This document shows positions 1 through 7,941 of a stretch of 64,000 bases of DNA, piece after piece; within the stretch, counting starts at the first letter, position 1, and each line of letters starts with the position of its first letter. Under the pieces are notes generated by a model that was not told the origin of the DNA, searched no databases, and saw only the letters and a list, made by a program, of their open reading frames with translations. The stretch lies in assembly GCF_019655855.1 (NCBI RefSeq), contig NZ_BPFX01000003.1, forward strand, positions 434,001-498,000, read 5' to 3'. The stretch comes from Pseudomonas paralcaligenes (lineage in GTDB: Bacteria; Pseudomonadota; Gammaproteobacteria; Pseudomonadales; Pseudomonadaceae). The position numbers and the translations under genes were made by a program.

Positions 1-91
1 CGCGCAGCTGGCCTCTCACGGGTGTGCCAGGGCGACGCAGACAACCTGGTTTCTGCTCGCATATCAGCCATAGCGCAAGCGGAGACAGAGA

Positions 92-1096
92 ATGAAACTC
101 GGAAATATTGCGGTGATCACGGGCGTGCTGCTGAGTGCCTTTGCAGCCTCCTCATGGGCGGAAGGCTCCCTCGAGGCCGCCCAGCTCGACGGTAGGACCA
201 ACCTCGGCGGCCGTGAAGTGAGTGTGGTGGCGGGCGGGCTGTACGACCGCTATGAGTCGAACCCGCCGCTGTCGGTGATCGCCGCCGAGGCCCCGGACAT
301 CGACCTGAGCTGGTTCCGGGAACTGAAGAAGACCAAGGTCGACATGGGCTTCGAGTCGTATTCGCCCAACTTCTACTACAAGAACAACCGGGTGACGGCG
401 GTGTTCACGGCGGACATCGACAGGCTGAGGGAGCTGATGCCCGCCGAGGTCCTGGAGCAGGTCCAGCCGCTTCAGGTGTGGCCGGGCCGGGGCCTGGTGG
501 CGTTCACCGCCTACGCCTACGAATACTGCGACAACGACAGCTACAACGAGATCGCGCTGTCGATCGTCACCAACAAGCCCGGCAACTCCAACCTGGGGCC
601 CGTCACCCTGGTCGGCCAGGCCATGTCCAAGGACTTCTGGGGCTACGTGCTCAAGCTGCCGGTGAACACGGAGCTGGCCGAGGTGCGGGGCGTGGTCGGC
701 TACAACCTGCCGAAGTGGCTGACCGAGATCAACTACCGCGAGACCGACAAGTCGGTCGTCTTCGAGATCATCGACAAGGAGACGGGGAAGGTCGACGTCA
801 CCTTCGAGGGCGAGAAGCTCGACGACCTCTCGGACGAGATCGAGATGGTCACCAACAGCTTCACCAACATCGGCCACGACGGCGAACTGGCCTACGGCTA
901 TGCGATTTCGCGCCAGCAGCGCCATGCGTCGAGTTCGAGCGAGGAGGCGGTGAAGCTCACCCTGAACGACGGCAGCCTGTCCGCCTACATCGAGTCCCTG
1001 GATCTGGGGAAAATGATGAAGTACGAGTATGTGCCGGCATTCCAGAGCGCTCTGTATTCCCCGGAGCCCCTGAAGGCCATGCTGGAACGCGATTGA
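92..1096 (+). CDS. Exported acetoacetate decarboxylase-family protein
   Basis: Protein of 334 aa with an apparent Sec signal peptide (residues 1-23, cut after SSWA), so it probably acts in the periplasm. The rest looks like the acetoacetate decarboxylase (ADC) fold: YNEIALSI at 151-158 resembles the core strand carrying the conserved glutamate. Lys208 in GYNLPKW sits where ADC enzymes have the Schiff-base lysine. The family decarboxylates acetoacetate or uses the same lysine chemistry on other keto acids. An exported member is unusual and its substrate cannot be told from sequence. GGAG at 81-84 lies 7 nt before the ATG. The gene stands alone, tail-to-tail with the MerR gene. Confidence 0.8.
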   Translation: MKLGNIAVITGVLLSAFAASSWAEGSLEAAQLDGRTNLGGREVSVVAGGLYDRYESNPPLSVIAAEAPDIDLSWFRELKKTKVDMGFESYSPNFYYKNNRVTAVFTADIDRLRELMPAEVLEQVQPLQVWPGRGLVAFTAYAYEYCDNDSYNEIALSIVTNKPGNSNLGPVTLVGQAMSKDFWGYVLKLPVNTELAEVRGVVGYNLPKWLTEINYRETDKSVVFEIIDKETGKVDVTFEGEKLDDLSDEIEMVTNSFTNIGHDGELAYGYAISRQQRHASSSSEEAVKLTLNDGSLSAYIESLDLGKMMKYEYVPAFQSALYSPEPLKAMLERD

Positions 1097-1149
1097 GTCT
1101 GCACGGATTCGAGGAAGGTCAGGCCATGATGGCCTGACCTGATCGCGCT

Positions 1150-1596
1150 TCAGACCGGGGTCGAGCTTTCGCCCGTCGCCTTTTCCTCCTGCCCGTCTTC
1201 GCGAAAGCGGTTCAGCAGCCGTTGCGTGTTGTCGGCGCAGCGCATTCCCTCGGGCTTGGTCTCGATGCCCTCGATGACGATGAGCAGTTGCGCCTTGTTC
1301 TGCTCCAGGCGCTTCTGCAGCATTTCGATCTCGCCCACCTTGCGCTTGAGGCTCTCCAGCAGCTCGTCATGCCGCCAGGCATCGGAACTGACCGGCAGCA
1401 GGTTGCGAATCTCCTCCAGCGAGAAGCCGGCGTTCTGCGCGCCGGCGATGATCTCCAGGATCCACACCGCTTCGGGACCGTAATCACGGTAGCCGTTCGC
1501 CTTGCGCTCCACCGACCTGATCAGGCCGCTCGACTCGTAGAAGCGGATGCGCGAAGCCGTCAGGCCGCTGAGCTTCGCCAGTTCTCCGATTTTCAT
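1150..1596 (-). CDS. MerR-family transcriptional regulator
   Basis: 148-aa MerR-type activator. The N-terminus MKIGELAKLSGLTASRIRFYE is the family's winged helix-turn-helix, followed by the usual RSVERKANGYRDY wing and a C-terminal coiled coil (about residues 75-115) for dimerisation. There is no cysteine cluster typical of metal sensors (a single Cys lies near the end), so a redox-metal role is not supported and the effector is unknown. I chose the ATG at 1596 because GAGAG lies 8 nt upstream; a GTG at 1605 has no usable ribosome-binding site. It is divergent from the alpha/beta hydrolase gene, and the MerR-type operator lies between them. Confidence 0.9.
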   Translation of the reverse strand: MKIGELAKLSGLTASRIRFYESSGLIRSVERKANGYRDYGPEAVWILEIIAGAQNAGFSLEEIRNLLPVSSDAWRHDELLESLKRKVGEIEMLQKRLEQNKAQLLIVIEGIETKPEGMRCADNTQRLLNRFREDGQEEKATGESSTPV

Positions 1597-1617
1597 ATCC
1601 CACACTCTCGAAAGGCG

Positions 1618-1648
1618 TTGACGTTAAAGTTTACTTTAAACCTACAGT
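1618..1648 (+). promoter_or_regulatory. MerR-type promoter with 19-bp spacer and operator dyad
   Basis: TTGACG (1618-1623) and TACAGT (1643-1648) are separated by exactly 19 bp, the long spacer that MerR activators need. The spacer contains the perfect dyad TTAAAG-TTTA-CTTTAA (1624-1639). It points toward the hydrolase at 1854 and lies just upstream of the divergent merR-like gene. By family rules the MerR protein binds here and untwists the promoter when it meets its signal. It probably also represses or autoregulates itself. Confidence 0.82.
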
Positions 1649-1853
1649 CGAAACGCGGCCAAGTGCGCAAGCGCTTCGGGAAGCCCGGAGCGGATCGCCG
1701 GGGCCATGGCGGATGGGCGGGGCGGGCAGCGATGCCTTCTGCGGCGTTCCCATCCAGACCCAGCGCAGGAGCGACCGCTCGGACCATGAGCGAAACACGA
1801 TCGGCCAGCATGCTGTCGATCGTTTGTCTCCACATCACATGGGAGAAACGACT

Positions 1854-2684
1854 ATGGGATACGTCACAACGCAGGACGGGGTTGAGATCTTCTACAAGGA
1901 CTGGGGCCCACGCGACGCCCAGGTGATCTACTTCCACCACGGCTGGCCGCTCAGCGCCGACGACTGGGATGCGCAGATGCTCTTCTTCCTGGCGCAGGGC
2001 TTCCGGGTCATCGCTCACGATCGCCGCGGCCACGGGCGCTCCAGCCAGGTCTGGGACGGTCACGACATGGACCACTACGCCGACGATGTCGCCGCGGTCG
2101 TCGAGCACCTGGGCGCGCAGAAGGCCATCCACGTTGGTCACTCCACCGGCGGCGGCGAGGTGGTTCGCTACATCGTGCGCCACCCGCAGGACCCGGTGCC
2201 CAAGGCGGCGATCATCAGCGCGGTGCCGCCGCTGATGGTGAAGACCGAGAGCAATCCGGGCGGCCTGCCGAAGCAGGTGTTCGACGACCTCCAGGCCCAG
2301 CTCGCCGCCAACCGCGCGCAGTTCTACCACGACATTCCGGCGGGGCCGTTCTACGGCTACAACCGCCCGGGCGCCGAGCCGTCGGAAGGGATCATCTGGA
2401 ACTGGTGGCGACAGGGCATGATGGGCGGCGCCAAGGCCCATTACGACGGCATCGTCGCCTTCTCCCAGACCGACTTCACCGACGACCTCAAGCGCATCAC
2501 CATCCCCGTGCTGGTGATGCACGGCGACGACGACCAGATCGTCCCCCACGAGAACGCCGGCGTTCTGTCCGCGAAGCTGCTCGGCAACAGCACCCTGAAG
2601 ATCTACCCGGGCTTCTCCCACGGCATGCCGACGGTCAACGCCGACACCATCAACAACGATCTGCTCGCGTTCGTGCGCAGTTGA
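1854..2684 (+). CDS. Alpha/beta hydrolase, cofactor-free haloperoxidase (perhydrolase) type
   Basis: 276-aa alpha/beta hydrolase. The nucleophile elbow GHSTGGGEV places Ser97, the acid is in HGDDDQIVP (Asp225-227) and the base is His256 in SHGMP, a complete triad. The GHSTGGGE sequence is characteristic of cofactor-independent chloro/bromoperoxidases, which act as esterases and form peracids. The frame is open further upstream, but the ATG at 1854 has GGGAG (1841-1845) 8 nt before it and matches where family proteins begin. It is the evident target of the divergent MerR promoter. A hairpin (2698-2713) with a T-run at 2723-2727 follows the gene. Confidence 0.88.
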   Translation: MGYVTTQDGVEIFYKDWGPRDAQVIYFHHGWPLSADDWDAQMLFFLAQGFRVIAHDRRGHGRSSQVWDGHDMDHYADDVAAVVEHLGAQKAIHVGHSTGGGEVVRYIVRHPQDPVPKAAIISAVPPLMVKTESNPGGLPKQVFDDLQAQLAANRAQFYHDIPAGPFYGYNRPGAEPSEGIIWNWWRQGMMGGAKAHYDGIVAFSQTDFTDDLKRITIPVLVMHGDDDQIVPHENAGVLSAKLLGNSTLKIYPGFSHGMPTVNADTINNDLLAFVRS

Positions 2685-2697
2685 TTTTCGCGGGGGG

Positions 2698-2727
2698 CAG
2701 GGGCTCGCCCCTGGCCTCCGCCTTTTT
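2698..2727 (+). terminator. Probable terminator after the haloperoxidase-like gene
   Basis: CAGGGGC (2698-2704) and GCCCCTG (2707-2713) form a 7-bp stem (6 bp with a usable loop), followed nine bases later by five T residues. It lies between converging genes. The gap before the T-run makes it a weak intrinsic terminator. Confidence 0.45.
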
Positions 2728-2808
2728 ACTTGAACGCGTTCGGCTCGCTCCCCGGGAGCCATCATGCCGGCACCCGATCACCAGGGTTCGCCGTGTAGTT
2801 GCGGGGCG

Positions 2809-3714
2809 CTATGCGTTGAGTGCCACCAGCGCCTCGGCCAGCGCGCGGGCGGCGGGGCCCATCGGTTCGTCGAGGCGGTGGGCCAGGTAAGCCTCCGATA
2901 CGGATTCGCCCTCGCGTCCCAGCGAGTGGGTCCTCAGCCGCAGCAGCCGGCCTTCGTCCAGATCGCGCCTCACCAGCCACAGCGGCAGCCGCCCCCAGCC
3001 GACGCCCGCCAGGATGAGGGCGTACTTGGCATCCTGGGTGTTCACCCGGCAGGTCTGCGGCGAGATCACGCCGAAGTCGCGGCCCTCGGAGACGCGGGAG
3101 GGATCGGAGAGGACGATCTGGAGGTGATCGGCCAGTTCCATGACCCCGATCGGCTGGCCGGCCTCCTGCCTGGCCAGCGGATGCCCGGCGGCCACCACCA
3201 CGACCTGCGAGACAGAGGACAGGGCCTCGAAGGTGATGCGCGGGTCGCGGAAGTCCTCGCCCACCATGATGGAGAGCGTGCAGCGCTTTTCCTTGAGCGC
3301 CTGCAGCGGGCCGCCTAGGGGCTCGACCACGACCCTGACCGTGACCGAGGGGTAGATGGCGCGCATCCGGGCGATCGCCACGCCGACCTGCTGGATCGGA
3401 AACAGCGTGTCCACGGCAATCGGCAGTTCCAGCTCCAGGCCGTCGCCCAGTCCGCGCGCCTTGGCCCGCATCGCATCGACGCGCAGCAGGATGTCGCGGG
3501 CATTGCCGAGCAGCACCCTGCCTTCCGCCGTCAACACCGGCCGATGCCCGGAGCGATCGAACAGCAGGACGCCGAGCTGCGCCTCCAGATTGCCGATCGC
3601 CACGCTCACGCCCGACTGCACCCGGTACAGCTTGCTGGCGGCGGCGCGAAAACTGCCGGCGTCGGCGACGGTCACGAAGGTCCGCATCTGGTCGAGAGTC
3701 AGTGCATCCAGCAT
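2809..3714 (-). CDS. LysR-family transcriptional regulator
   Basis: 301-aa LysR regulator. The N-terminal winged HTH (about residues 3-62: [20 protein letters not shown], then [20 protein letters not shown]) is followed by a periplasmic-binding-protein-like effector domain with [12 protein letters not shown] loops. I chose the ATG at 3714, preceded at 5 nt by GAGG (3720-3723), over the in-frame GTG at 3720. It is divergent from wrbA and the MFS gene (3818-5646), which is the usual layout for a LysR protein and its target, so control of a quinone-stress or drug-efflux pair is the natural inference. The effector is unknown. Confidence 0.9.
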   Translation of the reverse strand: MLDALTLDQMRTFVTVADAGSFRAAASKLYRVQSGVSVAIGNLEAQLGVLLFDRSGHRPVLTAEGRVLLGNARDILLRVDAMRAKARGLGDGLELELPIAVDTLFPIQQVGVAIARMRAIYPSVTVRVVVEPLGGPLQALKEKRCTLSIMVGEDFRDPRITFEALSSVSQVVVVAAGHPLARQEAGQPIGVMELADHLQIVLSDPSRVSEGRDFGVISPQTCRVNTQDAKYALILAGVGWGRLPLWLVRRDLDEGRLLRLRTHSLGREGESVSEAYLAHRLDEPMGPAARALAEALVALNA

Positions 3715-3817
3715 GTTCACCTCAATTGATCGACTTGATGAAGATTATATCGCTTATGTCGAACAGCCAGAGGGAGCACTCTTGGAGCACCCCATCACAA
3801 CCTGCGAGGCAATCCCA

Positions 3818-4444
3818 ATGACCAAGGTCCTGGTGCTCTATTACTCCTCCTATGGCCATATCGAGACGATGGCCGCCGCGGTTGCGGAAGGCGCGCGCCA
3901 AGCGGGGGCGTCGGTGGATATGAAGCGCGTTCCCGAACTCGTACCGGAAGCGGCCGCGAAGCGCGCGGGCTACAAGGCCGACCAGAAGGCCCCGGTGGCC
4001 ACCGTCGCCGAGCTTGCCGACTACGACGCGATCATCATCGGCACGCCGACCCGCTACGGGAACATGGCGTCACAGATGAAGAACTTCCTCGATCAGACCG
4101 GCAGGCTGTGGGCCGAGGACAGGTTCGTCGGCAAGGTGGGCAGCGTCTTCACCTCGACCGGCAGCCAGCATGGCGGTCAGGAGACCACTATCCAGTCCAC
4201 GCACACCGTGCTCCTGCACCTCGGCATGCTGGTGGTCGGCCTGCCCTACAGCTTCAAGGGTCAGCTGCGGATGGATGAAGTCACCGGTGGCAGCCCCTAT
4301 GGAGCCTCGACGCTCGCCGACGACGGTGCTGGCGGCGATCGCCAGCCGAGTGACAACGAGCTGGCAGGCGCCCGTTTCCAGGGCCGGCATGTCGCCGGGA
4401 TCGCCCGCGCGCTGGTCGCCGGGCGCAGGCAAGAGGCGGCGTGA
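3818..4444 (+). CDS. wrbA: WrbA-type NAD(P)H:quinone oxidoreductase
   Basis: 208-aa flavodoxin-like protein. The FMN phosphate loop SSYGHIE (residues 9-15), TPTRYGNM and the GSQHGGQE segment are all WrbA signatures. WrbA reduces quinones by two electrons using NAD(P)H and so avoids semiquinone radicals in the cytoplasm. GAGG lies about 9 nt before the ATG. The stop overlaps the start of the following MFS gene (TGATG at 4442-4446), so the two are almost certainly translated together. The last 40 residues are less well conserved in appearance than the core. Confidence 0.92.
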   Translation: MTKVLVLYYSSYGHIETMAAAVAEGARQAGASVDMKRVPELVPEAAAKRAGYKADQKAPVATVAELADYDAIIIGTPTRYGNMASQMKNFLDQTGRLWAEDRFVGKVGSVFTSTGSQHGGQETTIQSTHTVLLHLGMLVVGLPYSFKGQLRMDEVTGGSPYGASTLADDGAGGDRQPSDNELAGARFQGRHVAGIARALVAGRRQEAA

Positions 4445-5646
4445 TGGCCGGCGCGGCGCACGCAGCGCAAGCCACGTCGACCCGCTGGGCCAGCGTAGCG
4501 CTGATCGTCGGCGCCGGCGTCGTGGCGGCGCTGCAGGTGGGCAAGGCCGTGATCGCGGCGCCCATGCTGCAGGCGGACCTGGGCATCGGTCTGGCGGGCA
4601 TCGGCTGGCTGACGGGAATCTTCGCCGTGCTGGGACTGGTCGGCGGCATACCCGCCGGAGCCCTGGTCGCGAGCTTTGGCGGCCGGCGCATCCTGATCCT
4701 CGGCCTGCTCACGACGACACTCGGCGCGGCACTCGGCGCCGTGGCCGCGTCCCTGGCGACGCTCCTGCTGTCGAGGGTGATCGAGGGCGCGGGTTTTCTC
4801 CTGATCACGGTCGCGGCGCCGTCGATCCTGGCCCAGGTGACCGGGCCCTCCCATCGCGATCTCGCCTTCGCCTTCTGGAGCTGCTTCATGCCGGTGGGCA
4901 TGGCGGTCGCCATGCTCGCGGGGCCGTTGTTCGGGACCTGGCGGGCGATCTGGTGGACCAGCGGCGGGCTGGCCCTGCTGGTCTGCCTGCTGGTGCCTCT
5001 CGTCATCCCGCTCACCGGTGCGTGGCAGCGCTGGTCATGGCGAAGCCTGAACACGGCTGCTCTCGATGTCTTCAGGGCCAGGAAGCCCGTGCTGCTCGCG
5101 GCCATGTTCGCGCTCTACAGCCTGATGTTCTTCGCGCTGTTCAGCTTTCTGCCCGTGCTGCTCATGGAGCGCATGGAGGTGACGCACAGCAGCGCCGGCC
5201 TGTTGAGCGCGCTCGCGACGGCGGCGAACATCATCGGCAACCTGGCCGCAGGCGTTCTGCTGTCGCGCGGCACGGCGCGGGCCACCCTTCTCGCAGGCGC
5301 GAGCCTGACGATGGGCCTCGCCAGCCTCGGCATCTTCCTGCCGGTGCTGCCGGACACCGCCACCTTCATGCTCTGTGTGGTCTTCTCGGCCGTGGGCGGG
5401 CTGATCCCGGCGGCGCTGCTGTCCGCCGCGCCGATCGCGGCACCCACGGCGGGCCTCGTGCCCGTGGTGCTGGGCCTGATCATCCAGGGCAACAACCTGG
5501 GCCAGATCGTCGGCCCCATCGCCATCGGCAGTGCGATACAGGCGTATGGCTGGGGCTCGGCCGCAGCCCTGGTCGCAGGCGCGGCACTCGTGGCTGCCGT
5601 GGTCGCCATGTCGCTCGGGCGAATGCCGCAGGATGCGCGGCAGTAG
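4444..5646 (+). CDS. MFS transporter, 12-TM
   Basis: 400-aa membrane protein with about 12 hydrophobic helices in two halves. The MFS loop 2-3 signature appears as GALVASFGGRRILI after TM2. It is of the drug/cyanate-like (CynX/NimT) MFS type and its substrate cannot be assigned. Start and stop are coupled to wrbA by a 1-nt overlap, and the divergent LysR gene probably controls both. The pairing suggests export of a toxic, perhaps quinonoid, compound; that is inference from context only. Confidence 0.88.
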   Translation: MAGAAHAAQATSTRWASVALIVGAGVVAALQVGKAVIAAPMLQADLGIGLAGIGWLTGIFAVLGLVGGIPAGALVASFGGRRILILGLLTTTLGAALGAVAASLATLLLSRVIEGAGFLLITVAAPSILAQVTGPSHRDLAFAFWSCFMPVGMAVAMLAGPLFGTWRAIWWTSGGLALLVCLLVPLVIPLTGAWQRWSWRSLNTAALDVFRARKPVLLAAMFALYSLMFFALFSFLPVLLMERMEVTHSSAGLLSALATAANIIGNLAAGVLLSRGTARATLLAGASLTMGLASLGIFLPVLPDTATFMLCVVFSAVGGLIPAALLSAAPIAAPTAGLVPVVLGLIIQGNNLGQIVGPIAIGSAIQAYGWGSAAALVAGAALVAAVVAMSLGRMPQDARQ

Positions 5647-5796
5647 GGCTGATACGGCGTCGAGGCCCGCCGTATCGAGGAAAGCCCGGGGACTGTCCCT
5701 CGGTTTCCCTGCTGGCGGCCGGGAAGGAGGGAGCGCCTTCCCGGCCGCGGCGCTTTCGGCGGGCACCGGATACTTTGCAGTTTGCCCGCATCTGCA

Positions 5797-5811
5797 TGAG
5801 AATCGTTCTCC
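5797..5811 (+). promoter_or_regulatory. Fur box upstream of the two-component operon
   Basis: TGAGAATCGTTCTCC is a near-perfect 7-1-7 dyad containing GAGAA-TCG-TTCTC and matching the Fur consensus pattern TGATAATnATTATCA at most positions. It lies 22 bp before the response-regulator ATG. Iron-replete Fur would be expected to shut off the sensor-regulator pair and, through it, the receptor at 7942. Confidence 0.75.
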
Positions 5812-5832
5812 TTAGATTCCGGACGTTCCCTC

Positions 5833-6531
5833 ATGACCAGCCACCTGGCCCGCATCCTCATCATCGAGGACGACACCACCCTGTGCGCCCAGCTCGGCGA
5901 GCTGCTGCGCGGCCAGGGCTACGCCACCCGCTGCAGCCACCTGGGCGAGGCCGGGCTGGCCATGGCGCTGGACGAGCAGCCGGACCTGGTGCTGCTGGAC
6001 GTGCTGCTGCCGGACATCAGTGGCCTGGTGGTGCTGCGCCGCCTGCGCGAGCAGCAGCAGACGCCGGTGATCATGCTCACCGCCTGCGGCGCGGAGGAGG
6101 AGCGCATCCGCGGCCTGCGCCACGGCGCCGACGACTACCTGCCCAAGCCGTTCAACATCACCGAACTGCAGTTGCGCATCGACGCGGTGCTGCGCCGTAC
6201 CCGCCCGGCCGAGGCGGGCAGGGGCGCGCAGCCCGGCGACCTGCGGGTGGACGATCTGCACCTGGACCGCCACGCCCTGCAGGCGCGGGTCGGCGAGCGC
6301 GAGCTGGCGCTGACGCCGATCCAGTTCCGCCTGCTGTGGCAGCTGGTCAGCCAGCGCGGCGAGGCGCTGAGCAAGCCCTACCTCTACCGCGTGGTGCTGG
6401 AGCGCGAATACAGCAGCTACGACCGTGGCCTGGATATGCACGTCAGCCGCATCCGCCGGCGCCTGGCCGAAGCCGGGCTGGCCGCCGACCGCCTGCAGAC
6501 CCTGCACGGCCGCGGGTACGTCTTCGCATGA
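5833..6531 (+). CDS. OmpR/PhoB-family response regulator
   Basis: 232-aa response regulator. The receiver domain (1-120) has the acidic pocket Asp13-Asp14, the phospho-acceptor Asp56 in LLDVLLP and the conserved Lys in YLPKPF. The C-terminal winged helix (about 130-232) ends LHGRGYVF as in OmpR relatives. It resembles the PfeR/PirR regulators that induce siderophore receptors. Its stop overlaps the sensor kinase start (ATGA at 6528-6531). A Fur box in front and a TonB receptor behind suggest it turns on uptake of a specific iron chelate or other metal under starvation. Confidence 0.93.
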   Translation: MTSHLARILIIEDDTTLCAQLGELLRGQGYATRCSHLGEAGLAMALDEQPDLVLLDVLLPDISGLVVLRRLREQQQTPVIMLTACGAEEERIRGLRHGADDYLPKPFNITELQLRIDAVLRRTRPAEAGRGAQPGDLRVDDLHLDRHALQARVGERELALTPIQFRLLWQLVSQRGEALSKPYLYRVVLEREYSSYDRGLDMHVSRIRRRLAEAGLAADRLQTLHGRGYVFA

Positions 6532-7853
6532 AGCGCCAGCTGTTCTGGAAGCTGTGCATCGTGATCGCCCTCGGCAGCGTGCTGCTGTTCTGGCTGATCG
6601 CCAGGCTGGCCTGGCAGACCGAGGAGCGCATGAGCTTCATCGACCCCGAGCACCAGCGCACGCTCAAGCACTACGGCGCCCAGGCCGAGGCGCTGTACCG
6701 GGCCGGCGACCACGACGCCCTGGCGCGCTGGCTGGAGACCCTGCAACAGCAGGAGCAGACCTGGGCGGCGGTGGTCGAGTCCGAGGTGCGGCCGCTGGCG
6801 GGCGTGCTCAACGAGCGCTTCCACGAAGGCTTCAGCCTGGGCCGCGACGTGTCGTGGAAGATCCACCTGTACTTCCCGGAAAACCCGATCATGGACCTGC
6901 CGTTCGCCGACGGCCGGACCCACTTCCTGATCATCCTGCCGCAGCGTATGCGCCCCGGCCTGTACTGGCATTACGTCTGGCTGCTGCTGCAGTTCGTGGT
7001 GCCGCTGGCCACGCTGGTCGGCGTGTGCTGGCTGCTCTATCGCCACCTGATGCAGCCGCTGGGCCGGCTGGAGCAGGCCACCCGCCAGTTCGCCGACGGT
7101 GGCTACGGCGTGCGCGTGCGCTCGCTGCTGGGCTCGCGCAACGACGAGCTGGCCAGCCTGGCGGGGACCTTCGACGCCATGGCCGAGCGCACCGGCCAGC
7201 TGATCATCGACCAGCGCCAGCGCCTCGCGGACATGTCCCACGAGCTGCGCACGCCGCTGACGCGGATCGAGATGGCGGTCAGCCTGGCCGAGCAGGAGCC
7301 GGGCAACCGCCGCCTGCTGGAGCGCATCCGCGGCGAGTGCGGCGAGATGCGCCGCCTGGTGGAGGACGCCCTGACCCTCGGCTGGCTGGAGAACGAACGC
7401 CCCGAGCTGCGCGACGAGACCCTCGACCTCACCGCCCTGGTCGACAGCATCCTCGACGACGCGCGCTTCGAGTTCCCCGACCGGCGCCTGGTCGCCGAGC
7501 TTCCCGGCGAGGCCATGCTGGCCGGCAGCAGCCACCGCGCCCTCGGCCAGGCCATCGAGAACGTGGTGCGCAACGCCCTGGACCACACGCCGCCGGGCGG
7601 CGAGGTGAGGGTGGCGCTGGCCGAGGCCGGCGACGCCTACCGGCTGACGGTCGCCGACCAGGGGCCGGGCGTGCCCGAGCCGTGGCTGGAGCGCATCTTC
7701 AGGCCGTTCTTCCGCGCCTCCGGCGAGCGCGCCGGCTTCGGCCTGGGCCTGGCGCTGGCCGAGCGCCAGGTGCAGGCCACCGGCGGGCGCATCCTGGCGC
7801 GCAACCTGGACGGCGGTGGGTTGCAGCTGGAGCTGCGCCTGCCGCGTGCGTAA
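6528..7853 (+). CDS. Sensor histidine kinase, PfeS/PirS-like
   Basis: 441-aa inner-membrane kinase. TM1 (about 9-27) and TM2 (about 149-171) bracket a periplasmic sensor of about 120 aa, followed by a HAMP region. The phospho-acceptor is His238 in MSHELRTPLTR. The ATPase part has N349 (ENVVRNALDHTP), the G1 box DQGPGVP (377-383) and the G2 box GFGLGLAL (403-410). It is coupled to the response regulator by an ATGA overlap. The periplasmic domain is short, as in catecholate-siderophore sensors of Pseudomonas; the ligand is unknown. Confidence 0.93.
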   Translation: MKRQLFWKLCIVIALGSVLLFWLIARLAWQTEERMSFIDPEHQRTLKHYGAQAEALYRAGDHDALARWLETLQQQEQTWAAVVESEVRPLAGVLNERFHEGFSLGRDVSWKIHLYFPENPIMDLPFADGRTHFLIILPQRMRPGLYWHYVWLLLQFVVPLATLVGVCWLLYRHLMQPLGRLEQATRQFADGGYGVRVRSLLGSRNDELASLAGTFDAMAERTGQLIIDQRQRLADMSHELRTPLTRIEMAVSLAEQEPGNRRLLERIRGECGEMRRLVEDALTLGWLENERPELRDETLDLTALVDSILDDARFEFPDRRLVAELPGEAMLAGSSHRALGQAIENVVRNALDHTPPGGEVRVALAEAGDAYRLTVADQGPGVPEPWLERIFRPFFRASGERAGFGLGLALAERQVQATGGRILARNLDGGGLQLELRLPRA

Positions 7854-7896
7854 CAGTTGTAAAAGTGTTTTCCTCGCCGCTCGGCTTGAGGCGAAC

Positions 7897-7914
7897 ATTT
7901 CTCAGTTGAGAAAT
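7897..7914. promoter_or_regulatory. Perfect 8-bp dyad in front of the TonB receptor
   Basis: ATTTCTCA (7897-7904), a 2-bp centre, then TGAGAAAT (7907-7914). It sits 27 bp before the receptor ATG in an 88-bp gap after the kinase. It is AT-rich in a GC-rich genome, so it is unlikely to be chance. It could be the response regulator's site or that of another repressor; it does not fit the Fur consensus well. Confidence 0.5.
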
Positions 7915-7941
7915 ATTCACATCGAAGCCGAGGGTAACCCC

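Noticed and set aside
4170..6527. Plus-strand frame that runs through the MFS and response-regulator genes into the kinase
   Set aside because: Only the last 441 codons (from 6528) are a real protein. The earlier part is an Arg/Gly/Pro-rich shadow.
6417..7898. Long open frame of 493 codons antisense to the sensor kinase
   Set aside because: It is a GC-driven shadow: rich in Ala, Gln, His, Val and Arg, without domains, on the strand opposite a clear histidine kinase.
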